Made by a program: the position numbers and the translations under genes. This document shows, in pieces, positions 36,071 to 43,885 of a stretch of 64,000 bases of DNA. Origin of the DNA: Clostridium transplantifaecale (GTDB taxonomy: Bacteria > Bacillota > Clostridia > Lachnospirales > Lachnospiraceae); NCBI RefSeq assembly GCF_900626075.1, contig NZ_UYZY01000001.1, positions 186,001-250,000 of the forward strand, in the 5' to 3' direction. Below the pieces are notes generated by a model. That model worked only from the letters and a program-made list of their open reading frames with translations. It was not told the origin of the DNA and ran no database searches. The first letter of the stretch is position 1, and every line of letters begins with the position of its first letter.

Positions 36071-36558
36071 AGAATGCAATCGGGCTGCGTTTTTTATTAT
36101 AGAAGACATCAGTGGAAGCAATATGCTTTCACTTGATTTAGGGAGGAGGAAAGGGAATATAGACAATTGATTATCCGAAAGGAACAGATGCGGTAAATAG
36201 GCAGCTGTTCCTTTTGAATTATCTGCAGGCATCCAGAGGATTCTATTTCGTATCCTGGCATCCTGAATTCGTTGCATCCATAGGTTTTTTTAGACTCTGG
36301 AGGGTATAGAAGGCAGACGGTACACCATATGTTTACCCCTTGTTCATACGCCTGGGGTTAATACGGCATTGAATAAATCAATATATCACCACATTCAATC
36401 CTTCATATCTACTATTATTATCTGGGAAAATCTATTTTCATCAAAAATCGGCTTGTTTTCAACATCATTGGTTATAATATGTAAATTCGAGGTAAAATAT
36501 ATAAAAAGACGGCAGATCCTGCGGGACGAGCAGTTTTAAAGGGGTAGTATGAGTATTT
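36071..36558. other. Intergenic region between the GDP-fucose operon and the LytTR gene
   Basis: A 10-bp perfect stem lies at 36178-36187 with 36205-36214, ending in TTTT, and is the best terminator for the operon. Another loose repeat, TTTACCCC and GGGGTTAA, lies near 36333-36362. A TATAAT at 36473-36478 with a poor -35 may be the promoter of the LytTR gene. No ORF with a ribosome site is seen. Confidence 0.45.
36178..36216 (+). terminator. Hairpin terminator after the GDP-fucose operon
   Basis: AAAGGAACAG pairs exactly with CTGTTCCTTT across a 17-base loop and runs into TTTT. The T-run is short, so strength is uncertain. Confidence 0.5.
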
Positions 36559-37278
36559 ATGATACATATAGCAATTTGTGATGATGACCTCCGGATAGGT
36601 AAAAAAATGGAGCAGTATATTACTTGCTGGAAAGAGAATCAGGATATAGAGATAGAGGTATTTACATCAGGAAAGGTATTTGAAGAGGAACTGAACGAAA
36701 AGTATTATGATCTGATTTTATTGGATATTGTTTTGGCCGATCTTAACGGGATTGAATTGGGCAGAAAAATTCGGGAGGAACTTAAAAATGATACAAGTTT
36801 ACTCATATATATGTCTGGTTACAATGAATTTGCCATGGAATTGTTCCAGTTCCAGCCATTCTATTATTTGACAAAACCGATTGAACCGGTTATTTTTCAG
36901 AAGGTATTCTACCAGGCCTGCGATAAAATTAAAAAAAATACAGGTATTTTTGAATTCAAGTTCGGTAGAAGCATCCAAAGGGTGCCATTTAGTAAAATTT
37001 GTTATTTTGAAGGAGATAACAGAAGAGTTAAGATTGTGACAGACAGAAAAGTTTTTTACTGCTACTCAACAATCGAAAAGTTATTTTCTAAAATCAATAT
37101 GGAAAAAGAGGGATTTATCAGGATTCATAAATCCTATGCGGTGAATGCAAATTATATATCGTCGTTCACAACGAAAAAAGTTTCTATGTTTGATGGGACG
37201 GAGTTAACTGTCAGCGCACAATTTAAAGAAAACGCGCAGAAATGGTATGAAGCTCATGTGGAGAGGATAAGCTGGTAA
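36559..37278 (+). CDS. LytTR-family response regulator
   Basis: 239 residues. The receiver domain (1-120) has the acidic pocket IAICDDD, the phospho-acceptor aspartate in LILLDIVLADLNG and the late lysine in FYYLTKPIEP. The LytTR DNA-binding domain (about 135-235) shows ICYFEGDNRRVKIVT, FIRIHKSYAVNANYI and VSMFDGTELTVSAQF. No histidine kinase is next to it. It stands alone just before the c-di-GMP riboswitch in the same direction. ATG 36559 has AAGGGGT rather far upstream. Its codons are AT-rich like the two genes after it, unlike the flanking operons. Confidence 0.9.
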   Translation: MIHIAICDDDLRIGKKMEQYITCWKENQDIEIEVFTSGKVFEEELNEKYYDLILLDIVLADLNGIELGRKIREELKNDTSLLIYMSGYNEFAMELFQFQPFYYLTKPIEPVIFQKVFYQACDKIKKNTGIFEFKFGRSIQRVPFSKICYFEGDNRRVKIVTDRKVFYCYSTIEKLFSKINMEKEGFIRIHKSYAVNANYISSFTTKKVSMFDGTELTVSAQFKENAQKWYEAHVERISW

Positions 37279-37299
37279 TGAAAGAACATATAACTAAAT

Positions 37300-37391
37300 A
37301 ATCGGGCAAATCTGCCGAAAGGCGGTGACGCAAAGCTATAGGGTCTGAAGCCACGATAGGAGGTATGATTGCCAGTTGTGAGATGTAGATT
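37300..37391 (+). ncRNA. c-di-GMP-I riboswitch aptamer (GEMM-I)
   Basis: The conserved parts of the GEMM-I aptamer are in order: GGGCAAA, a P2 arm capped by a GAAA tetraloop (CTGCCGAAAGGCGG), the invariant ACGCAAAGC, then GGGTCT, GCCA and the late GATTGCCAGTTGT. A short closing stem AATC/GATT joins 37300-37303 with 37388-37391. The class binds cyclic di-GMP. An intrinsic terminator follows two bases later, so control is at transcription of the CYTH and radical SAM genes. Whether ligand turns them on or off cannot be decided by eye. Confidence 0.88.
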
Positions 37392-37392
37392 G

Positions 37393-37426
37393 GGCGGATT
37401 CCGAAGGGGTTCGCCTTGTTTGTTAT
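37393..37426 (+). terminator. Intrinsic terminator of the riboswitch expression platform
   Basis: GGCGGATTCC (37393-37402) pairs fully, with some G-U pairs, with GGGGTTCGCC (37406-37415) over a GAA loop. It is followed by the T-rich TTGTTTGTTATT. It sits between the aptamer and the ATG at 37447. Confidence 0.82.
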
Positions 37427-37446
37427 TGGTGAAAGGAGAAAATAAT

Positions 37447-38013
37447 ATGGATAATAAAGAATTTGAAGTAAAACTGGAGTTAACACCGGAGGAAGCACAG
37501 GAAATTTATAGATATTTAGTAAACGATTTAAATGGCATCCCTGAAATTCAAAAAGATATTTACTATTGTCCGGTTCAGTCGGATGTCCGGCAATATATGA
37601 ACACGAAATGCGTTCGCATTAGAACACGGAATAAAAAAATCACATTAGATTATAAAGAAATAATTGATGAAAAAAATACATATATACAAAAATTGACGGA
37701 ATACAGTACCGGAATAGAAGATGACACCAGTATGGATTTGATCTTAAGGGAGTTGGGTTTGGTGGCTGTTCTCAAGGTTCAAAAAGAAAGGGTTGAGAGC
37801 ATTCATAAAGAAATATTCAAAATTGCGTTGGATAATGTGGAAGATTTGGGTTGGTTTATTGAAATCGAATTGTTGAATCATGATGGAGACGAAAGCGTTA
37901 TTGAAAACAAAATGATAAAGGTCATCGAAGAGTTAGGTATCAAAGAGGTACGTATTAATAAAACAGGTTATTCCAATATGTTGTTGAATAACCATTATGG
38001 GGAAGAAAAATGA
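37447..38013 (+). CDS. CYTH-domain protein, class IV adenylate cyclase-like
   Basis: 188 residues. The E-x-E-x-K signature is at the very start (KEFEVKLEL), and basic and acidic strands of the CYTH tunnel follow (CVRIRTRNKKITLDYKE, VLKVQKERV, WFIEIELLN). CYTH proteins act on triphosphates: class IV adenylate cyclases, thiamine triphosphatases or tripolyphosphatases. The C-terminal layout is closest to CyaB-like cyclases, but activity is not certain. The start is ATG 37447 with AAAGGAGAA; a longer frame from TTG 37369 would run through the riboswitch and its terminator. It overlaps the next gene by four bases. Confidence 0.8.
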   Translation: MDNKEFEVKLELTPEEAQEIYRYLVNDLNGIPEIQKDIYYCPVQSDVRQYMNTKCVRIRTRNKKITLDYKEIIDEKNTYIQKLTEYSTGIEDDTSMDLILRELGLVAVLKVQKERVESIHKEIFKIALDNVEDLGWFIEIELLNHDGDESVIENKMIKVIEELGIKEVRINKTGYSNMLLNNHYGEEK

Positions 38014-40322
38014 CATTTGATACGTTTATTGGCATACTTTTATCCATTTTATTGCCGAAGGTTTTTGAAAATATAGCAAGCAGGAATCATACCAGAATAT
38101 CGGCTATTATTAAAGGTATTTTAATTGCTGTGATTTTCTGCATATCAGTTAATTTTGACAAGGCAATCAAAATATTATTCAACCAGGATTTTATTGCGTT
38201 ATATGATAAAGTTACCACCAGTCCTTATTTTGTAGTAATTGTGACAATTGCATTATTTATTGCCATTATCTATGTCTACAGCAGTGATTCAAAAGGAAAG
38301 TGTTCTTTTGAAAAAATGTCAAAAGCGATTGCGGATTTTACAAGCCAGGTCAGTGATAATGATATTATCTATATATTCTGCGGTGATATGGATGTGTGGG
38401 GGAATGATCCGAATAATTCAAATGAATTTCAGCAACTTTTGAGATTGCAGCAGGAAAATAGAAATTTGGAAATCCGCATACTATGTAAACATTGTATGGA
38501 TGATGATTTAATCGAAGAAATATTAGAAGATAAATATGATTTTGACGGTATGCTGAGTGAATCTCGCTTGAAGTCGGTCCAGGTTGAAAGAGTGGCCTAT
38601 TTTAAGAATCACCTAAAAAAATGTTCGTTCAGGTTCTATAAAGATCCAAAGGATGACTATTCAAATCTGCGCGGTAGAGTCATTGTCAGCCATGGAATAA
38701 AGAAGGTCTTAATATATCATAAAGCGCTTCCTCAGGAGAATTCATTTATGAAGTTATTTTCGAAATATCGAAGACGTGAGTATGTATATGAATTTAATGA
38801 ACTTACCAGAAGCGAAGATTATCAGTTGCTGCATTATGTAGAATTATGCGATTTAAAATGGAAAGGCTGCGATCCTACGTTAGCTAATAAAATAGAAGAA
38901 TTTTGCATAAAATATAGTCAATTAAAACAAGGGAAAAAAAGAACTTTGAAAAAGATTGCATTTATATATGCGAAAACTTATGAAGTAGCTCATTTTGGTA
39001 AGGCACGGAAAGAATTCCCGCCTTTTGGGGTTATGTACCTGGCGGCAATGGTTAGGGAATATTGTCAGGATTGGATACCGGAAATTATCGCTATTGAAGA
39101 TTCTGATGTGGACATTAATCCGAAATTGTATGATGTTATAGCCTTTAGCGTTATTTCGGCTTATACGGTGCCTGTATTTGAAAAATGTATGAAAAAAGTG
39201 AATCAGCAGTTGAAACAGTATTCGAATGATGTAGTTTGTATTGCAGGAGGATATCAGGCAGAACTCGAAGCTGAAAAGTGGTTAAAGATGAATATGGTAA
39301 GTTTAGTTTTGAAGGGTGAAGGTGAAAACGCAATAGTTAAACTTTTAAATGCAGGATATTCGTCGAAAGGGAAGAAAGAGGGATATTTATCAAAAGAGAC
39401 ATATGCCAAAATTGCAGGAGCCATGTTCATGGAAAACCGCAATAAAGGGAAAATATTCAGGAAGATTCCTCTTGAGGGTGAGTGTGTCGATTTAAATAAA
39501 ATACCAATGCCTGCTCGGGATTTACTGCCGGAGGAAGACTATATAATGAATGATCGTCTGGCAAACACAAACTATAAAATGGTTCATGTAATTTTTAGCA
39601 GAGGGTGCTCTTACAATTGCGTTTACTGCGGGGTACCGAGAGAAGGCAATCGGATGGTCCGTTACAGATCCCCTCAGAATATCATAGATGAATTAGAATA
39701 CTTGAAAAATATGGGAATAGAAGGATTTTCCATCATAGACGATTGCTTTTTGACAAATGAAGAGAAGGCTTTAAAGATCATAAAAGAAATATCGAAGGTA
39801 GAACTTAAGTGGTCCTTGACAGCCAGGGTAGACCAAATTAATGAAAAGATTGTCAAAGCGTTGAAAGAATCAGGATGTTTGGAAATCAAGTTTGGTTTAG
39901 AAACAGGAAGTAATAAGATATTAAAAGAGATGAGAAAGGGATTTACGGTAGAAGAGGCGAAGGCAGCCATTGAATTAGTCCGTTCATATGATATAGGAGT
40001 TAAAGCTTTTATTATTACGGGGTTGCCTGGGGAGGATGATGATACTAATAAAGAGACAGAAGATTTTTTAAAGGAAATGGGAAAAGAAAAAATAAACAGA
40101 ATTTCACTGTTGCGTTTTGTTCCGCTGCCTGGTTCTCATATTTTTGAAAATCCAAAACATTATGGGATTAAGAAGAATATAAAAGAGACAATTGATTACA
40201 GTTGTTATAAATTATATGATGGGGAAACGAATTGGTGGGAAAAAGAAGAGGATTTTGTGAAGCGTAATGAAATATATGAACATATAAAAACGTTTATGCT
40301 GGAAATTTGGGATAGGATTTAA
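38010..40322 (+). CDS. Membrane-anchored B12-binding-type radical SAM protein of unusual architecture
   Basis: 770 residues in three parts. The first about 95 hold three hydrophobic helices. Residues about 100-320 form a soluble domain I cannot name (IYIFCGDMDVWG, LEIRILCKHC, RVIVSHGIKKVLIYHK). From about 315 comes a B12-binding-type Rossmann domain (PPFGVMYLAAMV, IAFSVISAYT, CIAGGYQAELEAE, LVLKGEGENAI) lacking the D-x-H-x-x-G cobalamin ligand. Next is a radical SAM barrel with the C-x3-C-x2-C cluster at Cys533, Cys537, Cys540 (RGCSYNCVYCG) and LETGSNKILKEMRKGF. ATGA overlap couples it to the CYTH gene, and both lie behind the c-di-GMP riboswitch. Substrate unknown. Confidence 0.82.
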   Translation: MTFDTFIGILLSILLPKVFENIASRNHTRISAIIKGILIAVIFCISVNFDKAIKILFNQDFIALYDKVTTSPYFVVIVTIALFIAIIYVYSSDSKGKCSFEKMSKAIADFTSQVSDNDIIYIFCGDMDVWGNDPNNSNEFQQLLRLQQENRNLEIRILCKHCMDDDLIEEILEDKYDFDGMLSESRLKSVQVERVAYFKNHLKKCSFRFYKDPKDDYSNLRGRVIVSHGIKKVLIYHKALPQENSFMKLFSKYRRREYVYEFNELTRSEDYQLLHYVELCDLKWKGCDPTLANKIEEFCIKYSQLKQGKKRTLKKIAFIYAKTYEVAHFGKARKEFPPFGVMYLAAMVREYCQDWIPEIIAIEDSDVDINPKLYDVIAFSVISAYTVPVFEKCMKKVNQQLKQYSNDVVCIAGGYQAELEAEKWLKMNMVSLVLKGEGENAIVKLLNAGYSSKGKKEGYLSKETYAKIAGAMFMENRNKGKIFRKIPLEGECVDLNKIPMPARDLLPEEDYIMNDRLANTNYKMVHVIFSRGCSYNCVYCGVPREGNRMVRYRSPQNIIDELEYLKNMGIEGFSIIDDCFLTNEEKALKIIKEISKVELKWSLTARVDQINEKIVKALKESGCLEIKFGLETGSNKILKEMRKGFTVEEAKAAIELVRSYDIGVKAFIITGLPGEDDDTNKETEDFLKEMGKEKINRISLLRFVPLPGSHIFENPKHYGIKKNIKETIDYSCYKLYDGETNWWEKEEDFVKRNEIYEHIKTFMLEIWDRI

Positions 40323-40332
40323 GGGATAAGGA

Positions 40333-40433
40333 GTTACTGTTCACTCTGTGGCCAGTAACACGGTGCGCGATGCACAGAAACGGCAAAAAAACGCCGTTTC
40401 GCCGCAACCATCGGGTTTCCTGTGAACAGTAAC
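40333..40433. repeat. Structured palindromic element with nested hairpins
   Basis: Outer arms GTTACTGTTCAC (40333-40344) and GTGAACAGTAAC (40422-40433) are perfect 12-bp complements. Inside are a CTGTG/CACAG stem (40346-40350 with 40373-40377) and a perfect GAAACGGC/GCCGTTTC hairpin (40377-40384 with 40393-40400) with an A-rich loop. The whole could fold as a branched RNA or be a small palindromic mobile element. It follows the radical SAM gene by 10 bases and may end that transcript. Confidence 0.6.
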
Positions 40434-40592
40434 GATTAGGAGAATTATGAGTAACCGCGTAACAATCTGTTGTTGACTCCACCCTCCCAATTCACTATAA
40501 TAAATAAAATAACCAATTCAATCGGATTAGTTCTTCAACAAGAGCCGCTGCCCAAATGAATAAAATCAAACAGACTGGTAAAAATTAGAAAC

Positions 40593-41192
40593 ATGACAAT
40601 ACAAAACAAAATGAAACTCTGGGGCTATATGCTCCAGGACATGAAAGAACCGGTAAGCTATCTGCCCCAGGCCATCCTCATCGGCCTGGCCGCCTCCGCT
40701 GCCGGATTCTTTCTTTTATTCATAATAAAATGGATTAAAAAGGAGCCGCATATAGGCCGGAACAAAACTGCAGGTGAAATCGCCCTGTATATTTGCGTAC
40801 TCTTTCTTTTTGCCGCATACCTGACGGTCCTCCTTCAGGAAGCATTCTTTTCCCGTCCGCCCGGTTCCAGGACTTCCGTAGACCTGGAGCTGTTCGGCAC
40901 ATGGGGACACAGTCCGCAGGGTAATGCCTATGTAATAGAAAACGTCATCATGTTCATTCCCTGGGGTATTCTTCTGCCTGTTCTCATCAGGTCGTTTGGC
41001 AGAGGCGTTGGAGCCTGGTTTTGTATTTTAAGCGGTTTTCTGGCAAGTGTATCGCTGGAGACTGCGCAGTACCTGACGCAGAGAGGTCATTGCCAGCTTG
41101 ACGATGTGGTAATGAACACACTGGGGACTTTGGCCGGATGGCTGATTTTCAAACTGTTGTCATGTGTTCTGTTCAGCCGCCGTTCCGGCTAA
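40593..41192 (+). CDS. VanZ-family membrane protein
   Basis: 199 residues, about five helices. The VanZ pattern is visible: LLQEAFFSR...SVDLELF, VIENVIMFIPWGILLPVLI, and SLETAQYLTQRGHCQLDDVVMNTLGTLAGW. The family is widespread in Firmicutes; VanZ gives low-level teicoplanin resistance, and the wider role is unclear. It stands alone between the structured element and a strong terminator. Confidence 0.88.
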   Translation: MTIQNKMKLWGYMLQDMKEPVSYLPQAILIGLAASAAGFFLLFIIKWIKKEPHIGRNKTAGEIALYICVLFLFAAYLTVLLQEAFFSRPPGSRTSVDLELFGTWGHSPQGNAYVIENVIMFIPWGILLPVLIRSFGRGVGAWFCILSGFLASVSLETAQYLTQRGHCQLDDVVMNTLGTLAGWLIFKLLSCVLFSRRSG

Positions 41193-41222
41193 TATATCCC
41201 GCTGATATAATTGAATAAACTG

Positions 41223-41273
41223 AAAAGAGAGCAGGTAAAAACTAATCAATTAAGTTTTTACCTGCTCTCTTTT
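41223..41273. terminator. Strong intrinsic terminator after the vanZ-like gene
   Basis: A 20-bp perfect stem (41223-41242 with 41254-41273) with A-run and T-run ends, so it could work in both directions. Confidence 0.88.
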
Positions 41274-41527
41274 GAATTGCCAACACGCTTTTCTACGGTC
41301 TTTTCAGAAGCATGCATAGCCCAAAAGAGAAAAAAATTAAAAAAAGACATATAATTTTCAATCAACAGCTAAAAACAGCAAAAATTGTTTGATTTAACTT
41401 GTCTGCCTCCAAATAAACGATTACAATAGAAGGGAAACAAGCGCTTTATGTTTTCCTGACAGAGCGCCTGAAACGATGTGGAAATAGAAGCGCTTAAAAT
41501 GTATGAGCCCAGATGGAGGCAGGAATC
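41274..41527 (+). promoter_or_regulatory. Upstream region and promoter of the GGDEF/EAL gene
   Basis: TTGTCT at 41399-41404, a 17-bp spacer and TACAAT at 41422-41427 form a good promoter. Two copies of the palindrome AAGCGCTT follow at 41439-41446 and 41488-41495, 49 bp apart in the leader, and may be a repressor site. The rest is AT-rich without ORFs. Confidence 0.55.
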
Positions 41528-43744
41528 ATGGGAACAGGGAACAACCGGACGGTATTTGATCTGAGTGGGATTATGACCAGTTTGACGGGGAAGGAACGAC
41601 TTGCACAGTTAACGAAACTGGCGCGGCAGGAGCAGAAGATGATTTCTGTTGCGCTTTATGATATTAACGGGATGAAACGGGTCAATGAATTATACGGACA
41701 TCGGGAAGGGGATCATCTGCTCTGGTATACATCCAAAATGATGGAAGAAAGTCTGACGGAGCAAGACATACTGTTCAGGCTGGCCGAAGATAAATTTGTC
41801 TTGGCGCTGTATGCAGAGACGGAAGATGGAGCCGTGATCCGGATTAATGAGGCTCTGAGACGTCTGGAGAGAAACCGGGAGAAATTCGGCATCGGCTATG
41901 AGGCATCTTTCTGCTATGGCGTGACGTCCGTTTACCCGACTGACCGGTACTGCGTAACGGATATTATTGCCAGGGCGGATGAACAGATGTATCTTCAGAA
42001 GAGAAGCTACCATATTGCCAATGCGGGGAGGGAGCTGCTCCAATCGGGAGCCGGCGGCTCGCTGCCGGAATTTGATTATGATAAAGAACACCTTTATGAG
42101 GCCCTGGCCGACAGCACGGACGATTATGTGTATATTGGAAGCATGAAGTCGGGGATATTCCGGTATCCGCCGTCTATGGTTAGAGAGTTTGGCCTGCCGG
42201 GCGAGGTGGTGGAGAATGCGGCGGCCGTCTGGGGAAAACGGATCCATCCTCATGATAAGAAGGGATTTTTGGAGAGTAACCAGGAGATCGCCGACGGCAG
42301 AACGGAGCATCACAGCATCGAGTACCGGGCAAAGAATATTTATGGCGAGTGGATCTGGCTGCGCTGCCGCGGTAAGATGATACGTGACGAAAGCGGGGAA
42401 CCGGATCTCTTTGCCGGATTCATAACGAATCTGGGCAAGAAAAATCTGGTGGACCATATGACGGGACTCTATAACCGGTATGAGCTGGAAGGAGCCGTTA
42501 AAAGGCATCTCGTGGACGTCGGGGGAAAATTCGGCCTGATGGTGCTTGACATGGACGAATTTAAGAATATCAATGATCTCTACGACCGTTCCTTCGGCGA
42601 TGAAGTCCTTCGGATCACGGCTCAGATGATTGCCTCCCTTTTGCCGGTGAACGCGAGGATATACAAGCTGGATGGAGATGAATTCGCCATCCTGATTCTG
42701 AATGAGGTGTGGGATGAGCATATAGAGATATTTAATAAAATCCGTTACAGAATGCACAGGCAGCAGGAGTATGAGGGCAAAAAATATTACTGCACGATTT
42801 CTGCCGGCTATGCATCCTATCCGGAACACGGCAGCCAGTACCTGGAGCTTTTGAAATGTGCGAACTACTCGCTGGAGCAGTCGAAACTGGCCGGGAAGAA
42901 CAGGCTGACCTGCTTCTCGCCTGATATCCTGCCGGAGAAGGAGAGACGGCTGGAACTGACTGAGCTGCTGCGGGAGAGTATCGAGCGCGGTTTTGCTGGA
43001 TTTTCCGTGGCATACCAGCCACAGGTGGATGCTGCGACAGGAGAGATTTATGGGGCGGAGGCCCTGGCGAGATGGACCTGCGGAAAATACGGCAGTATTT
43101 CACCGGGGGAGTTTATCCCTCTTCTGGAAAACAACGGCCTGATTAATAAGATGGGCCGGTGGATTTTCCGAAAGGCGGCCGGACAGTGTAAAGAATGGTG
43201 CAGGATTATACCGGATTTCAGGATGAGTATCAATGTGTCCTACCACCAGCTCAGGAAAGGAGACATTGTTCCCGACGCGTTGGAAGAACTCAGAATGCTG
43301 GATATGGATCCCTCCAACCTGACACTGGAGCTGACCGAATCCTATTTTATGAAAGAGGAAGAGAACAGGGAGAATGTCCTGGAAGAGCTTCACAAAGCCG
43401 GTTTCAGGCTGGCCATGGATGATTTCGGGATGGGATATTCCTCTCTTTTATCCCTCAAAAATATTCCGGTCGACCTTGTTAAGATTGACCGGGGATTCGT
43501 GCAGGGAATTACGGAGGAGCGGTTTAATGTAATATTCATCAAGGCCATCACGGAACTTTGCCATAACGTGGATAAGAAGGTGTGCCTGGAAGGCGTGGAA
43601 ACGGAAGCGGAGTACAGGGCGGTCACAGACACGGGACTGGAACTGATACAGGGATACTACTTCGGCCGTCCCGTCACGGCCGGGGAGTTCGAGGAGAAAT
43701 GGCTCGGCAATGATACTGTTAATAAATCTATATTCGTTTCCTAA
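41528..43744 (+). CDS. Cyclic di-GMP enzyme: degenerate GGDEF, PAS, GGDEF, EAL
   Basis: 738 residues, no membrane segment. An N-terminal GGDEF-like domain (about 15-165) has RLAEDKFVL in place of the active loop and is probably inactive. A PAS domain follows (about 190-295). The second GGDEF domain (about 300-455) has KLDGDEFAI, so its first glycine is replaced by aspartate. The EAL domain (about 475-725) keeps YGAEALARW, the NVSYHQL and LTLELTES metal sites, MDDFGMGYSSL and the QGYYFGRP end, so it looks like an active phosphodiesterase. ATG 41528 has GGAGG eight bases upstream. It lies 1.2 kb past the riboswitch operon. Confidence 0.9.
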   Translation: MGTGNNRTVFDLSGIMTSLTGKERLAQLTKLARQEQKMISVALYDINGMKRVNELYGHREGDHLLWYTSKMMEESLTEQDILFRLAEDKFVLALYAETEDGAVIRINEALRRLERNREKFGIGYEASFCYGVTSVYPTDRYCVTDIIARADEQMYLQKRSYHIANAGRELLQSGAGGSLPEFDYDKEHLYEALADSTDDYVYIGSMKSGIFRYPPSMVREFGLPGEVVENAAAVWGKRIHPHDKKGFLESNQEIADGRTEHHSIEYRAKNIYGEWIWLRCRGKMIRDESGEPDLFAGFITNLGKKNLVDHMTGLYNRYELEGAVKRHLVDVGGKFGLMVLDMDEFKNINDLYDRSFGDEVLRITAQMIASLLPVNARIYKLDGDEFAILILNEVWDEHIEIFNKIRYRMHRQQEYEGKKYYCTISAGYASYPEHGSQYLELLKCANYSLEQSKLAGKNRLTCFSPDILPEKERRLELTELLRESIERGFAGFSVAYQPQVDAATGEIYGAEALARWTCGKYGSISPGEFIPLLENNGLINKMGRWIFRKAAGQCKEWCRIIPDFRMSINVSYHQLRKGDIVPDALEELRMLDMDPSNLTLELTESYFMKEEENRENVLEELHKAGFRLAMDDFGMGYSSLLSLKNIPVDLVKIDRGFVQGITEERFNVIFIKAITELCHNVDKKVCLEGVETEAEYRAVTDTGLELIQGYYFGRPVTAGEFEEKWLGNDTVNKSIFVS

Positions 43745-43776
43745 ACAAAAAAATACAATAACGCCAGCTACAGCAT

Positions 43777-43828
43777 CGGCAGACCGGGATACAGAAGACC
43801 GTATCCCGGGACAGCCGGTGTTTTTTTA
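43777..43828 (+). terminator. Intrinsic terminator after the GGDEF/EAL gene
   Basis: CCGGGATAC (43784-43792) pairs with GTATCCCGG (43801-43809), extended by CGGC with GCCG outside, and is followed by seven T. Confidence 0.88.
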
Positions 43829-43885
43829 TTGCAGATAATGGCAATACTACAAATGATAACGATTCAGACGAAAGGAAAAAGACGA

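Noticed and set aside
37369..37446. Longer N-terminus for the CYTH protein from TTG 37369
   Set aside because: It would be coded by the riboswitch aptamer and its terminator. ATG 37447 has a good ribosome site and begins right before the E-x-E-x-K motif.
41690..42829. Minus-strand frame of 379 codons
   Set aside because: It is antisense to the GGDEF/EAL gene and lacks a ribosome site or recognisable motifs.
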